In this document: positions 44,333-53,961 of the stretch, one piece after another
Layout of the letters: each line of letters begins with the position of its first letter
Numbering within the stretch: the first letter of the stretch is position 1
Origin: Tateyamaria sp. ANG-S1
Lineage (GTDB): Bacteria; Pseudomonadota; Alphaproteobacteria; Rhodobacterales; Rhodobacteraceae
Assembly: GCF_000814025.1 (NCBI RefSeq)
Contig: NZ_JWLL01000006.1
Coordinates: forward strand, 620,001 to 684,000
Direction: 5' to 3'
Length of the DNA: 64,000 bases
Position numbers and translations under genes: made by a program
The notes under the pieces: model-generated
Told to the model about the DNA's origin: nothing
The model's database searches: none
Seen by the model: the letters and a program-made list of their open reading frames with translations, nothing else

Positions 44333-45667
44333 TCAGAGGTAATCCGACCGCTGCAACCCGTACTTCGCCATCTTCTCGTTCAGGGTCCGGCGCGGCAGGC
44401 ACAGCTCTTCCATGACAGAGGCAATCGAGCCTTTGTGCCGACGCATCGTGTTGTCGATCAGCATCCGCTCGAACGCTTCGACATACTCCTTCAGCGGCTT
44501 GCCTTCGGTCGTCATCACGGGCTGCATCTCTTCATGATCGTTCATCAACAGCGACGCGATGGAGCCGGTGCCGCGCCGGGCTTGCAATACAGCACGCTCG
44601 GCAATGTTGATCAACTGACGCACGTTGCCCGGCCACGGCGCTTGCAACAGCTGGGCCGCTTCCTGCGCAGACACCTTGGGGGCCTCGCAGCCATACTCAT
44701 CCGCAAACTGATCACTCAAACGAGTGAACAGGGTCAGAATGTCCTCGCCCCGCTGACGCAGTGGCGGCACGGTGATCTTCAACGCTGCCAGACGATAGTA
44801 AAGGTCAGGACGCAGCGCATCCTCACAGGTCCTGCCAGCCTCCTGCATGTTGCAGATGCCGACAATACGGGTCTCTGCCGGGGTGCCCTGGTCATTGATG
44901 ACGGACAGCAAACGGGCTTGCAGCGCCTCGCTCAACGCCTCGATGTCTTCAAGGACAAGCGTGCCCCCACGGGCCTCCTCGACCGCGGGCAAAGCCGAAT
45001 CCTCGGGCAACATCGGCCCGAACAGACGCTTTGCCAGCGCCTCTTCTTCCCACGCCGAACAGCTGACCAACACGAACTTCTTGCCCGCCCGGCTGCCAAC
45101 CGCGTGCAACGCATGCGCCACAAGGGTCTTGCCGGTGCCGGTCTCGCCATCGATCAAGACGTGACCGTCAGCTTGACCAAGATCCAGAATATCCTCGCGC
45201 AAGCGCTCCATCACCGGGCTCTGACCAATCAGCTTCTTCATCAACTGACCGCCATCAGACAACTCACGACGCAGCGCACGGTTGTCCATGGTCAAGCGCC
45301 GCGCACCCGTGGCGCGCTTGGCCAGCTCACTCATGCGATCCGGGTTGAACGGCTTTTCCAGGAAATCAAAGGCCCCGACGCGCATGGCTTCAACCGCCAT
45401 GGGCACATCCCCGTGGCCCGTGATCATGATGACGGGCAAGGCACTGTCGTTGCCCATCAGTTTCTTCAAAAACTGCATCCCGTCCATGCCGGGCATTTTG
45501 ATGTCTGAAATAACGATGCCAGGGTATTCCGGCCCCAGGACCTTCAGCGCATCCTCGGCGCTGGCAAAGGTCTCGGTGTCGTAGCCCGACAGGGCCAGCC
45601 ACTGGCTAATGGATTGGCGCATGTCCTGCTCGTCGTCGACGATGGCAATCTTCATGGCTTGGGTCAT
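44333..45667 (-). CDS. dctD: DctD-like response regulator lacking GAFTGA
   Basis: A 444-residue NtrC-family regulator. The receiver domain (about 5-120) has the DDE acid pair, the phospho-Asp in VISDIKMPGMDG and Lys in EKPFNP. The AAA+ domain has Walker A DGETGTGKT, but the sigma-54-contacting GAFTGA loop is missing: LFGPMLPEDSALPAVEEA stands where LFGHEKGAFTGA is expected. Walker B is altered to LVLEDIEAL. The Arg-finger region LRPDLYYRLA remains. The C-terminal Fis-type helix-turn-helix ends LPRRTLNEKMAKYGL. GAGGAG precedes the ATG. It probably controls C4-dicarboxylate uptake with DctB, but perhaps not through sigma-54. Confidence 0.85.
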   Translation of the reverse strand: MTQAMKIAIVDDEQDMRQSISQWLALSGYDTETFASAEDALKVLGPEYPGIVISDIKMPGMDGMQFLKKLMGNDSALPVIMITGHGDVPMAVEAMRVGAFDFLEKPFNPDRMSELAKRATGARRLTMDNRALRRELSDGGQLMKKLIGQSPVMERLREDILDLGQADGHVLIDGETGTGKTLVAHALHAVGSRAGKKFVLVSCSAWEEEALAKRLFGPMLPEDSALPAVEEARGGTLVLEDIEALSEALQARLLSVINDQGTPAETRIVGICNMQEAGRTCEDALRPDLYYRLAALKITVPPLRQRGEDILTLFTRLSDQFADEYGCEAPKVSAQEAAQLLQAPWPGNVRQLINIAERAVLQARRGTGSIASLLMNDHEEMQPVMTTEGKPLKEYVEAFERMLIDNTMRRHKGSIASVMEELCLPRRTLNEKMAKYGLQRSDYL

Positions 45668-45687
45668 TCTATGCTCCTCGCGGGTCT

Positions 45688-47469
45688 CTATTCCGCCGCG
45701 CTGATCTTGTTGTTGTCACCTTCCGTGTCCTCGTCACCAAGCACAGGAAGCTGCATTTCAAATACGGCGCCGCCCATTTGTCCGTTGCGGGCGACCAGCC
45801 GTCCTCCTAAATCGTTTACAATGCCGGAGGATATGGCAAGGCCCAGTCCAACGCCGTCACCGGGTTGCTTGGTTGTGTAGAACGGCTCGAACAGGCTGTC
45901 CAAATCCTCAATCCCCGGACCATTGTCACGCACCGTCAGGGTGGCGGTTTCACCTGCGGACAGGATGATATCGACCTGCGGCTCACGCTCCGACTTGGTG
46001 GCGTCGATGGCATTGCGCAAGAGGTTCACCATCACCTGTTCGATGCGCATCCGGTCGCCCATCACTTCAATGGGTTCAGGGGGCACAACCCGGTTGATCA
46101 ACACCTGACGCTGACGCAATTGCGGCTCCATCATCGACAGACTTGACGCCAGCGCATCGCCCATGTTTACAGGGCTTAGCGCGTCCTGTCCCTTGCGGGC
46201 ATAGGACTTGAGCTGGCGCGTGATCGCGCCCATCCGTTCGATCAGATCGTCAATGCGGCCAAAGCTGACCAACGCCTCGTCCGGGCGGTTGCGGCGCAGC
46301 AGCAGCCGCGCTCCGGCAAGGTAGGTTTTCATAGCAGCCAGCGGCTGGTTCAATTCGTGGCTGACAGCCGCCGACATCTCGCCCAAAGCGGCCAATTTCG
46401 ACGACTGCTCAAGCGTCTGTTCAGCCTGTGCAAGGTCCTCTTGCACCCTTTTTCGCTCGGCGATTTCCCGCTGGAGCTGGATGTTCAGCCGGCGAAGCTC
46501 TGCCGACTCCCGTGCAAACAAGGCGACGCGCAAAGCAGACCGGCGGCTCATTGCATAAAAAGCGAGCGCCAGAAGGATGGCGAATCCCATGATTTCAAGG
46601 GCCAAGACCCCATTCACGCGCTCACGTACGGATTCGTACGTGGTGAATGATGTCATCCGCCAGCCGCGGAACGGGATACGAGCCTCAAGCCGCATCACCC
46701 CCTCGCCCTGCAAATAGGCATCAGGCGGCAACGCGGTCCAATCGGCGGTGGCGCGAATGGCACGTTCGATGGCGCTTTGCGGGGTCTGCCGGGCCAGCGC
46801 GACCTCTTCCGTGCGGCCGCGCCAGCGCGGCTCGGTCGCCAGAATGATCTGCCCTTCACTGTCGGTCACCAGAACAGCGGCCGAAATACCGGCCCAGGCG
46901 CGCTCGAACTTCTGCAGGTCCACCTCAACAGCAATCACACCGAGCACATCGCCGCCTGCTGTGACCCTGCGCGAATAGATGAATGAGAATCCACCTGCTT
47001 CCCGCTCAGTAACCGTGAAGATGGTATTGCTCGCGCGCAATGCATCAATAAAATAGGGCGCTGTGCGGTGGTTCGACCCCAATCTGCTGCGATCGGTCGC
47101 CGCGACCGTCCGCCCGTCCCCGTCCAGCAGGATCAGGTTGGCCGCCCCAATCTCTTCAACAAAGGAAATCAGCCGCTGCGTCGATTGCTGATAATCCTGA
47201 CTGTTCAATGCGCCGATCAGCGTGGGATCACGGGCCAAAAGCTGCGGTACGATCTGGTTTTGGCGCAATTCGCTCAGCAGGTTGCCGGAATAGAGCGCAA
47301 GGCGCAGTTCCGCCCGGTTACGCGTCGTCTCTGTAAACCGGTCCGTCAGCAGGCGATTTGTATAAAAGACGGTCAGCACCGCTGCGACGGTCAGAACCAC
47401 CAATGAGATCCGCACACGCCAACTTGTCGTGGAGGTTCGAGGTTCCTTGTTACGCGCAGCAACTGACAT
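45688..47469 (-). CDS. dctB: DctB-like sensor histidine kinase
   Basis: A 593-residue membrane kinase. After a first membrane segment (about 15-38) comes a periplasmic dCache sensor (about 40-285) containing RSRLGSNHRTAPYFIDALR and FSFIYSRRVTAGG, typical of DctB. A second segment (about 290-310) leads to a coiled coil, the HisKA phosphoacceptor VSHELNQPLAAMKTYL, and the ATPase domain with NLLRNAIDAT, VRDNGPGI and GVGLGLAIS. It senses succinate, fumarate or malate in relatives. ATG 47467-47469 is chosen over an upstream TTG. It starts 37 bases after purQ and precedes dctD by 20 bases. Confidence 0.88.
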   Translation of the reverse strand: MSVAARNKEPRTSTTSWRVRISLVVLTVAAVLTVFYTNRLLTDRFTETTRNRAELRLALYSGNLLSELRQNQIVPQLLARDPTLIGALNSQDYQQSTQRLISFVEEIGAANLILLDGDGRTVAATDRSRLGSNHRTAPYFIDALRASNTIFTVTEREAGGFSFIYSRRVTAGGDVLGVIAVEVDLQKFERAWAGISAAVLVTDSEGQIILATEPRWRGRTEEVALARQTPQSAIERAIRATADWTALPPDAYLQGEGVMRLEARIPFRGWRMTSFTTYESVRERVNGVLALEIMGFAILLALAFYAMSRRSALRVALFARESAELRRLNIQLQREIAERKRVQEDLAQAEQTLEQSSKLAALGEMSAAVSHELNQPLAAMKTYLAGARLLLRRNRPDEALVSFGRIDDLIERMGAITRQLKSYARKGQDALSPVNMGDALASSLSMMEPQLRQRQVLINRVVPPEPIEVMGDRMRIEQVMVNLLRNAIDATKSEREPQVDIILSAGETATLTVRDNGPGIEDLDSLFEPFYTTKQPGDGVGLGLAISSGIVNDLGGRLVARNGQMGGAVFEMQLPVLGDEDTEGDNNKISAAE

Positions 47470-47506
47470 AATCACAACCCTACGGCCTCGGTCAGGCTCG
47501 CTCAAG

Positions 47507-48175
47507 TCACGCGGATGTCAGTTGCCCCACCACTGCGCGGAAGAGCGCCTGTCCGTCCGTTCCACCATGGCCGGCATCCGCCGCCCGTTCCGGGTGCGGC
47601 ATCATCCCCAGCACGCGGCGGTTCTCGGACAGGATGCCCGCGATGTCGCGCTGGGACCCGTTGGGATTGTCCGTGTAACGGAAGGCCACGCGGTCATCGC
47701 CTTCAAGCGCATCGAGCGTGCTGTCATCCGCAAAGTAGTTGCCGTCATGGTGCGCGATCGGGATATCGACCACATCGCCCGCATTATACCCTTCGGTAAA
47801 CGCCGATTGCGAGGTTTCGACCCGCAGGCCAACGGTTTTGCAAATATACTTTAGCCCCGCATTGCGCAGCAGCGCCCCCGGCAGGATCCCGGTCTCTGTC
47901 AGCACTTGAAACCCGTTACAAACACCAAAAACGTAGCCGCCCTTGTCTGCATGGCCCTTTACCGCCTTGCAAATGGGTGAGTTCGCCGCGATCGCCCCGC
48001 AACGCAGGTAGTCTCCAAAAGAAAAGCCGCCCGGCACGCCCACGATGTCGACGCCCTGTGGCAGTTCGGTATCCTTGTGCCAGACCATCTCAACCTCAGC
48101 ACCCGCGGCACGGAAAGCGACGGCGAGATCACGGTCACAATTGGATCCCGGGAAGACAACAACAGCAGCTTTCAC
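47507..48175 (-). CDS. purQ: Phosphoribosylformylglycinamidine synthase subunit PurQ
   Basis: A 222-residue glutaminase subunit that provides ammonia to PurL in purine synthesis. [19 protein letters not shown] opens the protein; the catalytic cysteine is in [13 protein letters not shown], with the His/Glu pair in [13 protein letters not shown] at 48173-48175 is chosen because GGAG lies eight bases upstream; an earlier GTG at 48184 is only one base from it. It follows purS after 126 bases with an inverted repeat, so it may have its own promoter. Confidence 0.93.
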   Translation of the reverse strand: MKAAVVVFPGSNCDRDLAVAFRAAGAEVEMVWHKDTELPQGVDIVGVPGGFSFGDYLRCGAIAANSPICKAVKGHADKGGYVFGVCNGFQVLTETGILPGALLRNAGLKYICKTVGLRVETSQSAFTEGYNAGDVVDIPIAHHDGNYFADDSTLDALEGDDRVAFRYTDNPNGSQRDIAGILSENRRVLGMMPHPERAADAGHGGTDGQALFRAVVGQLTSA

Positions 48176-48243
48176 GTCGCACACTCCTTAAGCGCTAAGA
48201 TCATGGCAAGATCAGGAGACAATTCAAGATAAGATTTCGCGCG

Positions 48244-48268
48244 TAAATCACGGTTTTAAAATGATTTA
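48244..48268. promoter_or_regulatory. Inverted repeat in the purS-purQ gap
   Basis: TAAATCA (48244-48250) and TGATTTA (48262-48268) form a seven-base inverted repeat with an AT-rich 11-base spacer. It is in the 126-base gap between purS and purQ, unusually AT-rich for this genome, and may be an operator or part of a purQ promoter. Confidence 0.35.
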
Positions 48269-48301
48269 AACCAAACAAAGCCGCTCACGCCAGTTAACAT
48301 C

Positions 48302-48532
48302 TCAACCCATCTCGACCCGATAGCTTTCGATCACGGTATTGGCCAACAACTTCTCGCACATAGCAGTAACATCGTCCTCACTGGTGCCATCGGCCAGATC
48401 CAGTTCAATGACCTTGCCCTGCCGCACCCCGTTGACCCCGTCAAAGCCCAGGGCCCCCAGCGCATGGCGCACCGCCTCGCCCTGCGGGTCCAGAACCCCG
48501 TTCTTGAGCATCACATGCACGGTCGCTTTCAT
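48302..48532 (-). CDS. purS: Phosphoribosylformylglycinamidine synthase subunit PurS
   Basis: A 76-residue subunit that joins PurQ and small PurL into the FGAM synthase complex. It has the family start KATVHVMLKNGVLDPQGEAV and GFDGVNGVRQGKVIEL. It sits 14 bases after purC and upstream of purQ, the standard purC-purS-purQ order of alphaproteobacteria. Confidence 0.93.
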   Translation of the reverse strand: MKATVHVMLKNGVLDPQGEAVRHALGALGFDGVNGVRQGKVIELDLADGTSEDDVTAMCEKLLANTVIESYRVEMG

Positions 48533-48546
48533 GTCGGTTGGGTCCT

Positions 48547-49308
48547 TCAGTTGATCAGGGTCGGTTTGGTTATGGGAGCCGCGTTTTTGGGCATCACACC
48601 CAGGCGGCGGGCCACTTCGGTATAGGCATCGGCCAGATTGCCGAGGTCACGGCGGAACACATCCTTGTCCAGCTTCTGACCCGTCTCAATGTCCCACAGG
48701 CGGCAACTGTCCGGGCTGATCTCGTCGGCGATGATCAGGCGCATGAAGTCACCCTCATAAATCCTCCCAATCTCAATCTTGAAGTCCACAAGTCGGATGC
48801 CGACGGCTAGCATGACGCCCGACAGAAAGTCGTTCACACGCAGCGCGAGAGACAGAATGTCATCCATATCCTGCTGGCTGGCCCAACCGAAGGCGGCGAT
48901 GTGCTCTTCCGTCACCAGCGGGTCGCCCAGCTTATCGTCCTTATAGCAGTATTCCACGATGGGACGGGGCAATTGCGTACCCTCTTCAATCCCGAGACGC
49001 TGGCTCATGGTGCCAGCGGCATAGTTGCGCACGATCACTTCCAGCGGCACGATCTCGCAGGACCGAACAAGCTGCTCACGCATGTTCAGGCGCTTGATGA
49101 AGTGGGTCGGCACGCCGATCTGACCGAGACCAGTCATGAAGAACTCGCTCAGACGGTTGTTCAACACGCCCTTGCCCTCGATCACGTCCTTTTTCTGGGC
49201 GTTGAAGGCAGTGGCATCATCTTTGAAATATTGGACAATCGTGCCGGGCTCAGGGCCTTCATACAGGATTTTGGCCTTGCCCTCGTAGATCTTCTTGCGT
49301 CGCGCCAT
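48547..49308 (-). CDS. purC: SAICAR synthase
   Basis: A 253-residue ATP-dependent enzyme that joins CAIR and aspartate in purine synthesis. Diagnostic parts are [39 protein letters not shown] and [14 protein letters not shown]. It begins the leftward purine operon. The divergent region upstream (150 bases) also serves the ATPase zeta-subunit gene. Confidence 0.95.
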   Translation of the reverse strand: MARRKKIYEGKAKILYEGPEPGTIVQYFKDDATAFNAQKKDVIEGKGVLNNRLSEFFMTGLGQIGVPTHFIKRLNMREQLVRSCEIVPLEVIVRNYAAGTMSQRLGIEEGTQLPRPIVEYCYKDDKLGDPLVTEEHIAAFGWASQQDMDDILSLALRVNDFLSGVMLAVGIRLVDFKIEIGRIYEGDFMRLIIADEISPDSCRLWDIETGQKLDKDVFRRDLGNLADAYTEVARRLGVMPKNAAPITKPTLIN

Positions 49309-49459
49309 GGGCGTCCTTTCGCGTGTGCGGGCGGCTGAGTCTGCCCACCGTTGCGCACCTCATAAGCAATAGACCCAATTGCCGCAAGCAATGGGGTTGC
49401 ATGGAGCGGCTGTGACTGCCTATCTGATATGGAAACATTGCCAAAAAAAGGGGGGGCCA

Positions 49460-49777
49460 ATGAGCACCTTTGACGATCGCGAAAACGCATTTGAGAACAA
49501 GTTTGCCCATGATGCGGAGATGCAGTTCAAGGCCGACGCCCGCCGCAACAAGCTGCTTGGCTTGTGGGCGGCTGACCTGATGGGCAAGACCGGAGACGCA
49601 GCTGCGGAGTATGCCCGCGAGGTGGTCAAATCCGACTTCGAGGAAGCGGGTGACGAGGATGTCTATCGCAAGGTATCTGGCGATCTGGGCGCTAAGGCCG
49701 ATGAAGCGACAATTCGCGCAAAGATGACAGAGCTAATGGTCGAAGCCAAAGCACAGCTGATGCAAGAAATCGACTGA
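49460..49777 (+). CDS. F1F0-ATPase inhibitor subunit zeta (DUF1476)
   Basis: A 105-residue all-helical protein of the DUF1476 family, known in Paracoccus as the zeta subunit that blocks ATP hydrolysis by the F1 motor. The N-terminal inhibitory helix is MSTFDDRENAFENKFAHDAE, followed by RRNKLLGLWAADLMG. GGGGGG lies just upstream of the ATG at 49460. It ends in a strong terminator. The ATP synthase operon is not in the window, which is normal for this gene. Confidence 0.9.
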   Translation: MSTFDDRENAFENKFAHDAEMQFKADARRNKLLGLWAADLMGKTGDAAAEYAREVVKSDFEEAGDEDVYRKVSGDLGAKADEATIRAKMTELMVEAKAQLMQEID

Positions 49778-49812
49778 AAACAGAATTTTACACCCCACAC
49801 TTCATGCAGATA

Positions 49813-49844
49813 GGGCGTGCGCCGGAATCGGCCCACGCCCTTTT
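49813..49844 (+). terminator. Rho-independent terminator after the zeta-subunit gene
   Basis: GGGCGTG (49813-49819) pairs with CACGCCC (49834-49840), extended inward by GCCG/CGGC around GAAT, and TTTT follows at 49841-49844. It lies 36 bases after the stop. Confidence 0.88.
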
Positions 49845-49941
49845 GATTTGTATTCTCCATACTTCCTGCTCGCCCGTTAAGACTTGACTTACCATTGATC
49901 CCTAGCCGTTGGTTCGGGCGTTCGGGAAAGGGGTCACGAGT

Positions 49942-51816
49942 ATGCACAGATCACAGGCGGTAGCCGTCGCGCGTGCGGCGGTGCGCATCAGTTTTCCAAT
50001 CCTGATCCTGACCGGTTGCGCGATGCTTTTGGCCCGGCAGATACCGATGGACGTGGTTGCCACCCTGCCCCGACAACTTGCCAACATCACCGCGCTGCAA
50101 TGGATTACCGCGGCCGTGCTAACCGTGGGCAGTTTTTTCGCAGTTGCGCAATATGATGTACAAGCGCATCGCACCCTAAACACAGGCGTTTGCGCCCGGC
50201 GCGGACGGATCACCGGATCCGTCGGTATCGCAATTGGGCAGACCGTCGGCTTTGGGCTGGTGTCGGGCGCGGTGGCGCGCTGGCGCATGCTGCCAGAAAT
50301 GAGCGTCGGTCAGGCGTTGAAGCTGTCAACTTTTGTTTCGCTGACGTTTGTTGCGGCCTGGGCCTGCGTGACAGGCGTTATATGCGCACTGCTGCCTGCG
50401 CCCGCGTGGACCACAGTGCTGTCGCTGGGCACTCTCATCCTGATGCCTATCTGTGCGGGCCTGTTATTCTGGCATCCGAAATTGCAGGTCGGAAAACATC
50501 ACATTCCGCTGCCCAGCCTGCGGGTATCGGGTGCGATCCTGCTGTGGGCTTTTGCGGATATGGTGCTGGCGGCCGCCGCGCTGTGGGTGCTCATGCCCGC
50601 GGGAACGATGAGCTTTCTAACACTGTTGCCCCTTTTCGTGGTGGCGCTTGGCTGCGGTCTTGTCTCGAACACGCCGGGTGGCGTCGGCCCATTTGAGCTT
50701 GTTCTGGTGTCCGGCCTGCCACTTGGCGCGGAAGCCGGTGTGCTGGCGGCCATCTTGGCATTCCGCATCGTATACTATGCTCTGCCCGCGTGCATCGCCA
50801 TGGTTGCCATGCTGCGGCCCTTGCCCACACCGCAGCCAGTCACACTCCGCCCGCCCGAGTGGCATCACATGCCGCGTAGCGAGGTGCAGGCGCTGCGTCA
50901 GAATGGTGGACGGGTCGAGACGGCGCCTGGCACGACAGCACCCCTCTGGCAAACGGCGCAGACCGAAACGCTGTTTACCGACCCCAAGGGCGTGTCGCGC
51001 GCTGCGCTTACCTTGCTGAAAGAGCGGGCCGCACGCCACGGTCGTGTACCGCTGATCTACAAATCCGGCGCGCCGCTGGCACAAGTGGCGCGCCGGGCCC
51101 GCTGGGCCGTCCTGCATATTGCGAACGATGCAATTGTCGATCTGCGGGCGTATGACATCAACACACCGGATCGGCGACGGCTGCGGCGCAAACTGCGCGC
51201 TGCTGACAAGGCCGGGATCACCGTGCGATCGGACCGTTTGCCGGATGCTGATGCGGCAGCACGGATTGATGCCGACTGGCAGACGCAAAGCGGTGCGGCA
51301 CGTGGCGGGAGTATGGGGCGTTATTGCCCTGAATACATTGAAAAACAATGGGTTGTGAGCGCTTATTCAGGTGAAACCCTTGTGGCCTTTGCCACGTTTC
51401 ATCGGGGGCCACAGGACTGGTGTCTGGACATCATGCGCCAGAGCGCGGCTGCCCCGGACGGCACCATGCACGCGCTGGTGAACCACGCGCTGGAAGACGC
51501 GCAGGCGATGGGTGTGGCGCGGGTCAGCCTCGCCTCTATCATTGCCTGCCCCGATCCGGGCCGTGCCATTTGGCGGTGGGCGGCGGCTCGGGCCGTCATC
51601 CATGCGGGTGGCACCGGTTTGCGCCAGTTCAAGTCCGCCTTTGCCCCGCGCTGGGTACCGCGATATGCCGCCGCGCCGAACTGGGTGGCGCTGGCCCTAG
51701 GCCTGGCCGACATCGCGCGCACCATCCGCACCCCGGACCCGTTGCCTGTCGCAAATGCAAATACACCTCATCAAGAAGATGAGAATTATGAACTGGCTTC
51801 ACCTTCGGCAGCATGA
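49942..51816 (+). CDS. MprF-like phosphatidylglycerol lysyltransferase family protein
   Basis: A 624-residue protein with an N-terminal membrane region (about eight helices to residue 310; NTPGGVGPFELVLVSGLP is the flippase-type signature) and a cytosolic DUF2156 GNAT-like domain (about 365-580; RRLRRKLRAADKAG, AFATFHRGPQDWCLDIMR). MprF makes and flips aminoacyl-phosphatidylglycerol, giving resistance to cationic peptides; some relatives in this order modify other lipids. ATG at 49942 has GGGG upstream; the longer frame begins with TTG. The C-terminal tail after 585 is unusual and polar. Confidence 0.82.
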   Translation: MHRSQAVAVARAAVRISFPILILTGCAMLLARQIPMDVVATLPRQLANITALQWITAAVLTVGSFFAVAQYDVQAHRTLNTGVCARRGRITGSVGIAIGQTVGFGLVSGAVARWRMLPEMSVGQALKLSTFVSLTFVAAWACVTGVICALLPAPAWTTVLSLGTLILMPICAGLLFWHPKLQVGKHHIPLPSLRVSGAILLWAFADMVLAAAALWVLMPAGTMSFLTLLPLFVVALGCGLVSNTPGGVGPFELVLVSGLPLGAEAGVLAAILAFRIVYYALPACIAMVAMLRPLPTPQPVTLRPPEWHHMPRSEVQALRQNGGRVETAPGTTAPLWQTAQTETLFTDPKGVSRAALTLLKERAARHGRVPLIYKSGAPLAQVARRARWAVLHIANDAIVDLRAYDINTPDRRRLRRKLRAADKAGITVRSDRLPDADAAARIDADWQTQSGAARGGSMGRYCPEYIEKQWVVSAYSGETLVAFATFHRGPQDWCLDIMRQSAAAPDGTMHALVNHALEDAQAMGVARVSLASIIACPDPGRAIWRWAAARAVIHAGGTGLRQFKSAFAPRWVPRYAAAPNWVALALGLADIARTIRTPDPLPVANANTPHQEDENYELASPSAA

Positions 51817-51853
51817 CACATGACGGCATCACGCACGCAAGAGGTGTTGCCCC

Positions 51854-52876
51854 ATGACCCATCCTGACCCATTGACCGCCCTTTTGGCTGAAAAGGGCAC
51901 GCTTCTGGCAGATGGTGCCACGGGCACGAACCTATTTGCGATGGGCTTGATGTCCGGGGATGCGCCGGAGCTGTGGAATGAGGACGAGCCTGCCAAGATC
52001 CGCGCGCTGTATCAGGGTGCGGTGGATGCGGGCAGTGATCTGTTCCTCACCAACTCCTTTGGCGCGAATGCGTCGCGGTTAAAGCTGCATGATGCGGGAC
52101 ACCGCGCCTTTGAACTGAGCAAGCTTGCGGCTGAGATTGGTCGGGATGTCGCTGATGTCGCGGGCCGCAAAGTGTTGGTGGCCGGGTCGGTTGGCCCGAC
52201 GGGCGAGATTATGGAGCCGGTCGGCAGCCTGACCCATGCCGATGCGGTCGAGATGTTTCACGAAACCGCGTCCGGATTGAAGGAAGGCGGAGCAGATATC
52301 GGTTGGCTTGAGACCATTTCGGCCCCCGAGGAATACACCGCCGCTGCCGAAGGCTTTGCCCGCGCCGGGCTGCCCTGGGTCGGCACCATGAGTTTTGACA
52401 CGGCGGGCCGGACCATGATGGGTGTGACCAGCACCGATATGGTCGGGCTGGTCGCTGGTTTGGACTTTGCCCCCGTCGCCTTTGGCGCCAATTGCGGGAC
52501 GGGGGCGTCAGATCTGCTGCGCACGGTGTTGGGCTTTGCAGCCACGGGCACCGAACTGCCCATCGTGGCCAAGGGCAATGCAGGCATTCCGAAGTATCAC
52601 GATGGTCATATTCACTATGACGGCACGCCCGAATTGATGGCGGATTATGCCGAGATGGCGCGCAATTGCGGCGCGCGGGTCATCGGCGGATGTTGCGGGA
52701 CGACCCCTGCCCATCTTGAAACGATGCGTGCAGCGCTGGATGAGCGACCCATTGGCCCTGCCCCCACTCTGGATCAGATCGTGGCCGCCCTGGGCGCATT
52801 TTCCTCTACCAGCGATGGCACCGGCGATGGTGATGGGCGGCCTGCCCGCAAGCGCCGTGGACGGCGCGCGGCCTAG
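51854..52876 (+). CDS. Betaine/homocysteine S-methyltransferase (split methionine synthase, Hcy domain)
   Basis: A 340-residue zinc barrel that methylates homocysteine. Zinc ligands are the Cys in AFGANCGTGASDLL and the pair in IGGCCGTTPAH. ADGATGTNLFAMGL opens the domain. Alone it would be annotated betaine-homocysteine methyltransferase, but the corrinoid-protein gene 1.3 kb downstream suggests it is the homocysteine domain of a split MetH, as proposed for Phaeobacter. A basic tail (RPARKRRGRRAA) ends the protein. Its stop overlaps the stop of the converging radical SAM gene in CTAG. Confidence 0.85.
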   Translation: MTHPDPLTALLAEKGTLLADGATGTNLFAMGLMSGDAPELWNEDEPAKIRALYQGAVDAGSDLFLTNSFGANASRLKLHDAGHRAFELSKLAAEIGRDVADVAGRKVLVAGSVGPTGEIMEPVGSLTHADAVEMFHETASGLKEGGADIGWLETISAPEEYTAAAEGFARAGLPWVGTMSFDTAGRTMMGVTSTDMVGLVAGLDFAPVAFGANCGTGASDLLRTVLGFAATGTELPIVAKGNAGIPKYHDGHIHYDGTPELMADYAEMARNCGARVIGGCCGTTPAHLETMRAALDERPIGPAPTLDQIVAALGAFSSTSDGTGDGDGRPARKRRGRRAA

Positions 52877-53949
52877 AAAAGGCTGAGTTGCGCGCTGTCG
52901 GTGTGTGGTGGCCGAAAGAGGTCGGTGCGCATGGGCGGTGCAGTTTCCCGTAACCCGAGGCGTTTGAGCGCGATCTTGAACCGATGTTGCACCAGTTCGG
53001 CATAGGCCCCTTTCCCCCGCATGCGATGCCCCCAGCGCGCGTCGTAGTCGCGCCCGCCGTGCATGTCCCGCAGCTTGGACATGATGCGGCTTGCGCGATC
53101 CGGGTAATGCACGGAAAGCCATTCCTGCCAGAGCGGAGAGACCTCACGCGGCAGGCGCAGCATGATCCAGCTGGCGGTGCGGGCCCCGGCGTTCTTGCCC
53201 GCTTCAAGGATCGCTTCCAGTTCAGGATCGGTCAGCGCCGGCACCATGGGCGAGGCCATGATGCGCACCGGGATACCCGCCTCGGCCAGCCTGCGGATCA
53301 TCGTCAGCCGCCGTTTGGGCGTGGGGGCCCGCGGCTCCATCTGGCGCGAGAGTTTGGGATCGAGCGTGGTGACGGAAATGCCCACCCGCGCCAACCCGCG
53401 CTGTGCCATACGGGCCAGGATGTCGATGTCGCGTTCAATCAGCGTGCCCTTGGTCACGATGGCGATGGGGTGGTTGCACGCCTCCAACACCTCAAGACAG
53501 GCGCGCATGATGCCGTAGTCCCGCTCGATAGGTTGATACGGGTCGGTGTTGGTGCCGATGGCCAGCGTCGCGACGCGGTAGCTCTTGCGCGCCAATTCCG
53601 CCCGCAAAACATCCGGCGCGGCGGGGCGCGCCACGAGCTTCGTTTCAAAGTCCAGACCCGGCGACAGGCCCAGATAGGCGTGGCTTGGCCGGGCAAAGCA
53701 GTAAACACAGCCATGTTCGCACCCGCGATAGGGGTTGATCGACCGATCAAAGGGCAGATCGGGCGAGCGATTGTAACTGATGAGGGACCGTGGACGTTCC
53801 ACGCTCACCTCTGTCCGCAAGGCTGGCAGATCATCGTCCTGCGCCCAGCCGTCCGCCTCTGCATGGCGGCTCAACCGGTCATAGCGGCTGGCGGCGTTGG
53901 TCACCGCGCCGCGCGCCTTAGCCGTTCGGGTCTGCAGGTCGGGCTTCAT
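52873..53949 (-). CDS. PA0069-family radical SAM protein
   Basis: A 358-residue iron-sulfur SAM enzyme related to spore photoproduct lyase-like and Rv2578c-like proteins. The cluster motif CxxxCxxC is in NPYRGCEHGCVYCFARP (about residues 71-87). The rest reads TLAIGTNTDPYQPIERDY and IVTKGTLIERDIDIL, typical of the group. The substrate is unknown; DNA repair has been suggested for relatives. ATG at 53947-53949 is chosen; the frame upstream is open to 55161 but antisense to the corrinoid gene. An SOS box lies 12 bases upstream, supporting a damage role. Confidence 0.85.
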   Translation of the reverse strand: MKPDLQTRTAKARGAVTNAASRYDRLSRHAEADGWAQDDDLPALRTEVSVERPRSLISYNRSPDLPFDRSINPYRGCEHGCVYCFARPSHAYLGLSPGLDFETKLVARPAAPDVLRAELARKSYRVATLAIGTNTDPYQPIERDYGIMRACLEVLEACNHPIAIVTKGTLIERDIDILARMAQRGLARVGISVTTLDPKLSRQMEPRAPTPKRRLTMIRRLAEAGIPVRIMASPMVPALTDPELEAILEAGKNAGARTASWIMLRLPREVSPLWQEWLSVHYPDRASRIMSKLRDMHGGRDYDARWGHRMRGKGAYAELVQHRFKIALKRLGLRETAPPMRTDLFRPPHTDSAQLSLF

Positions 53950-53961
53950 GACGCGATTATA

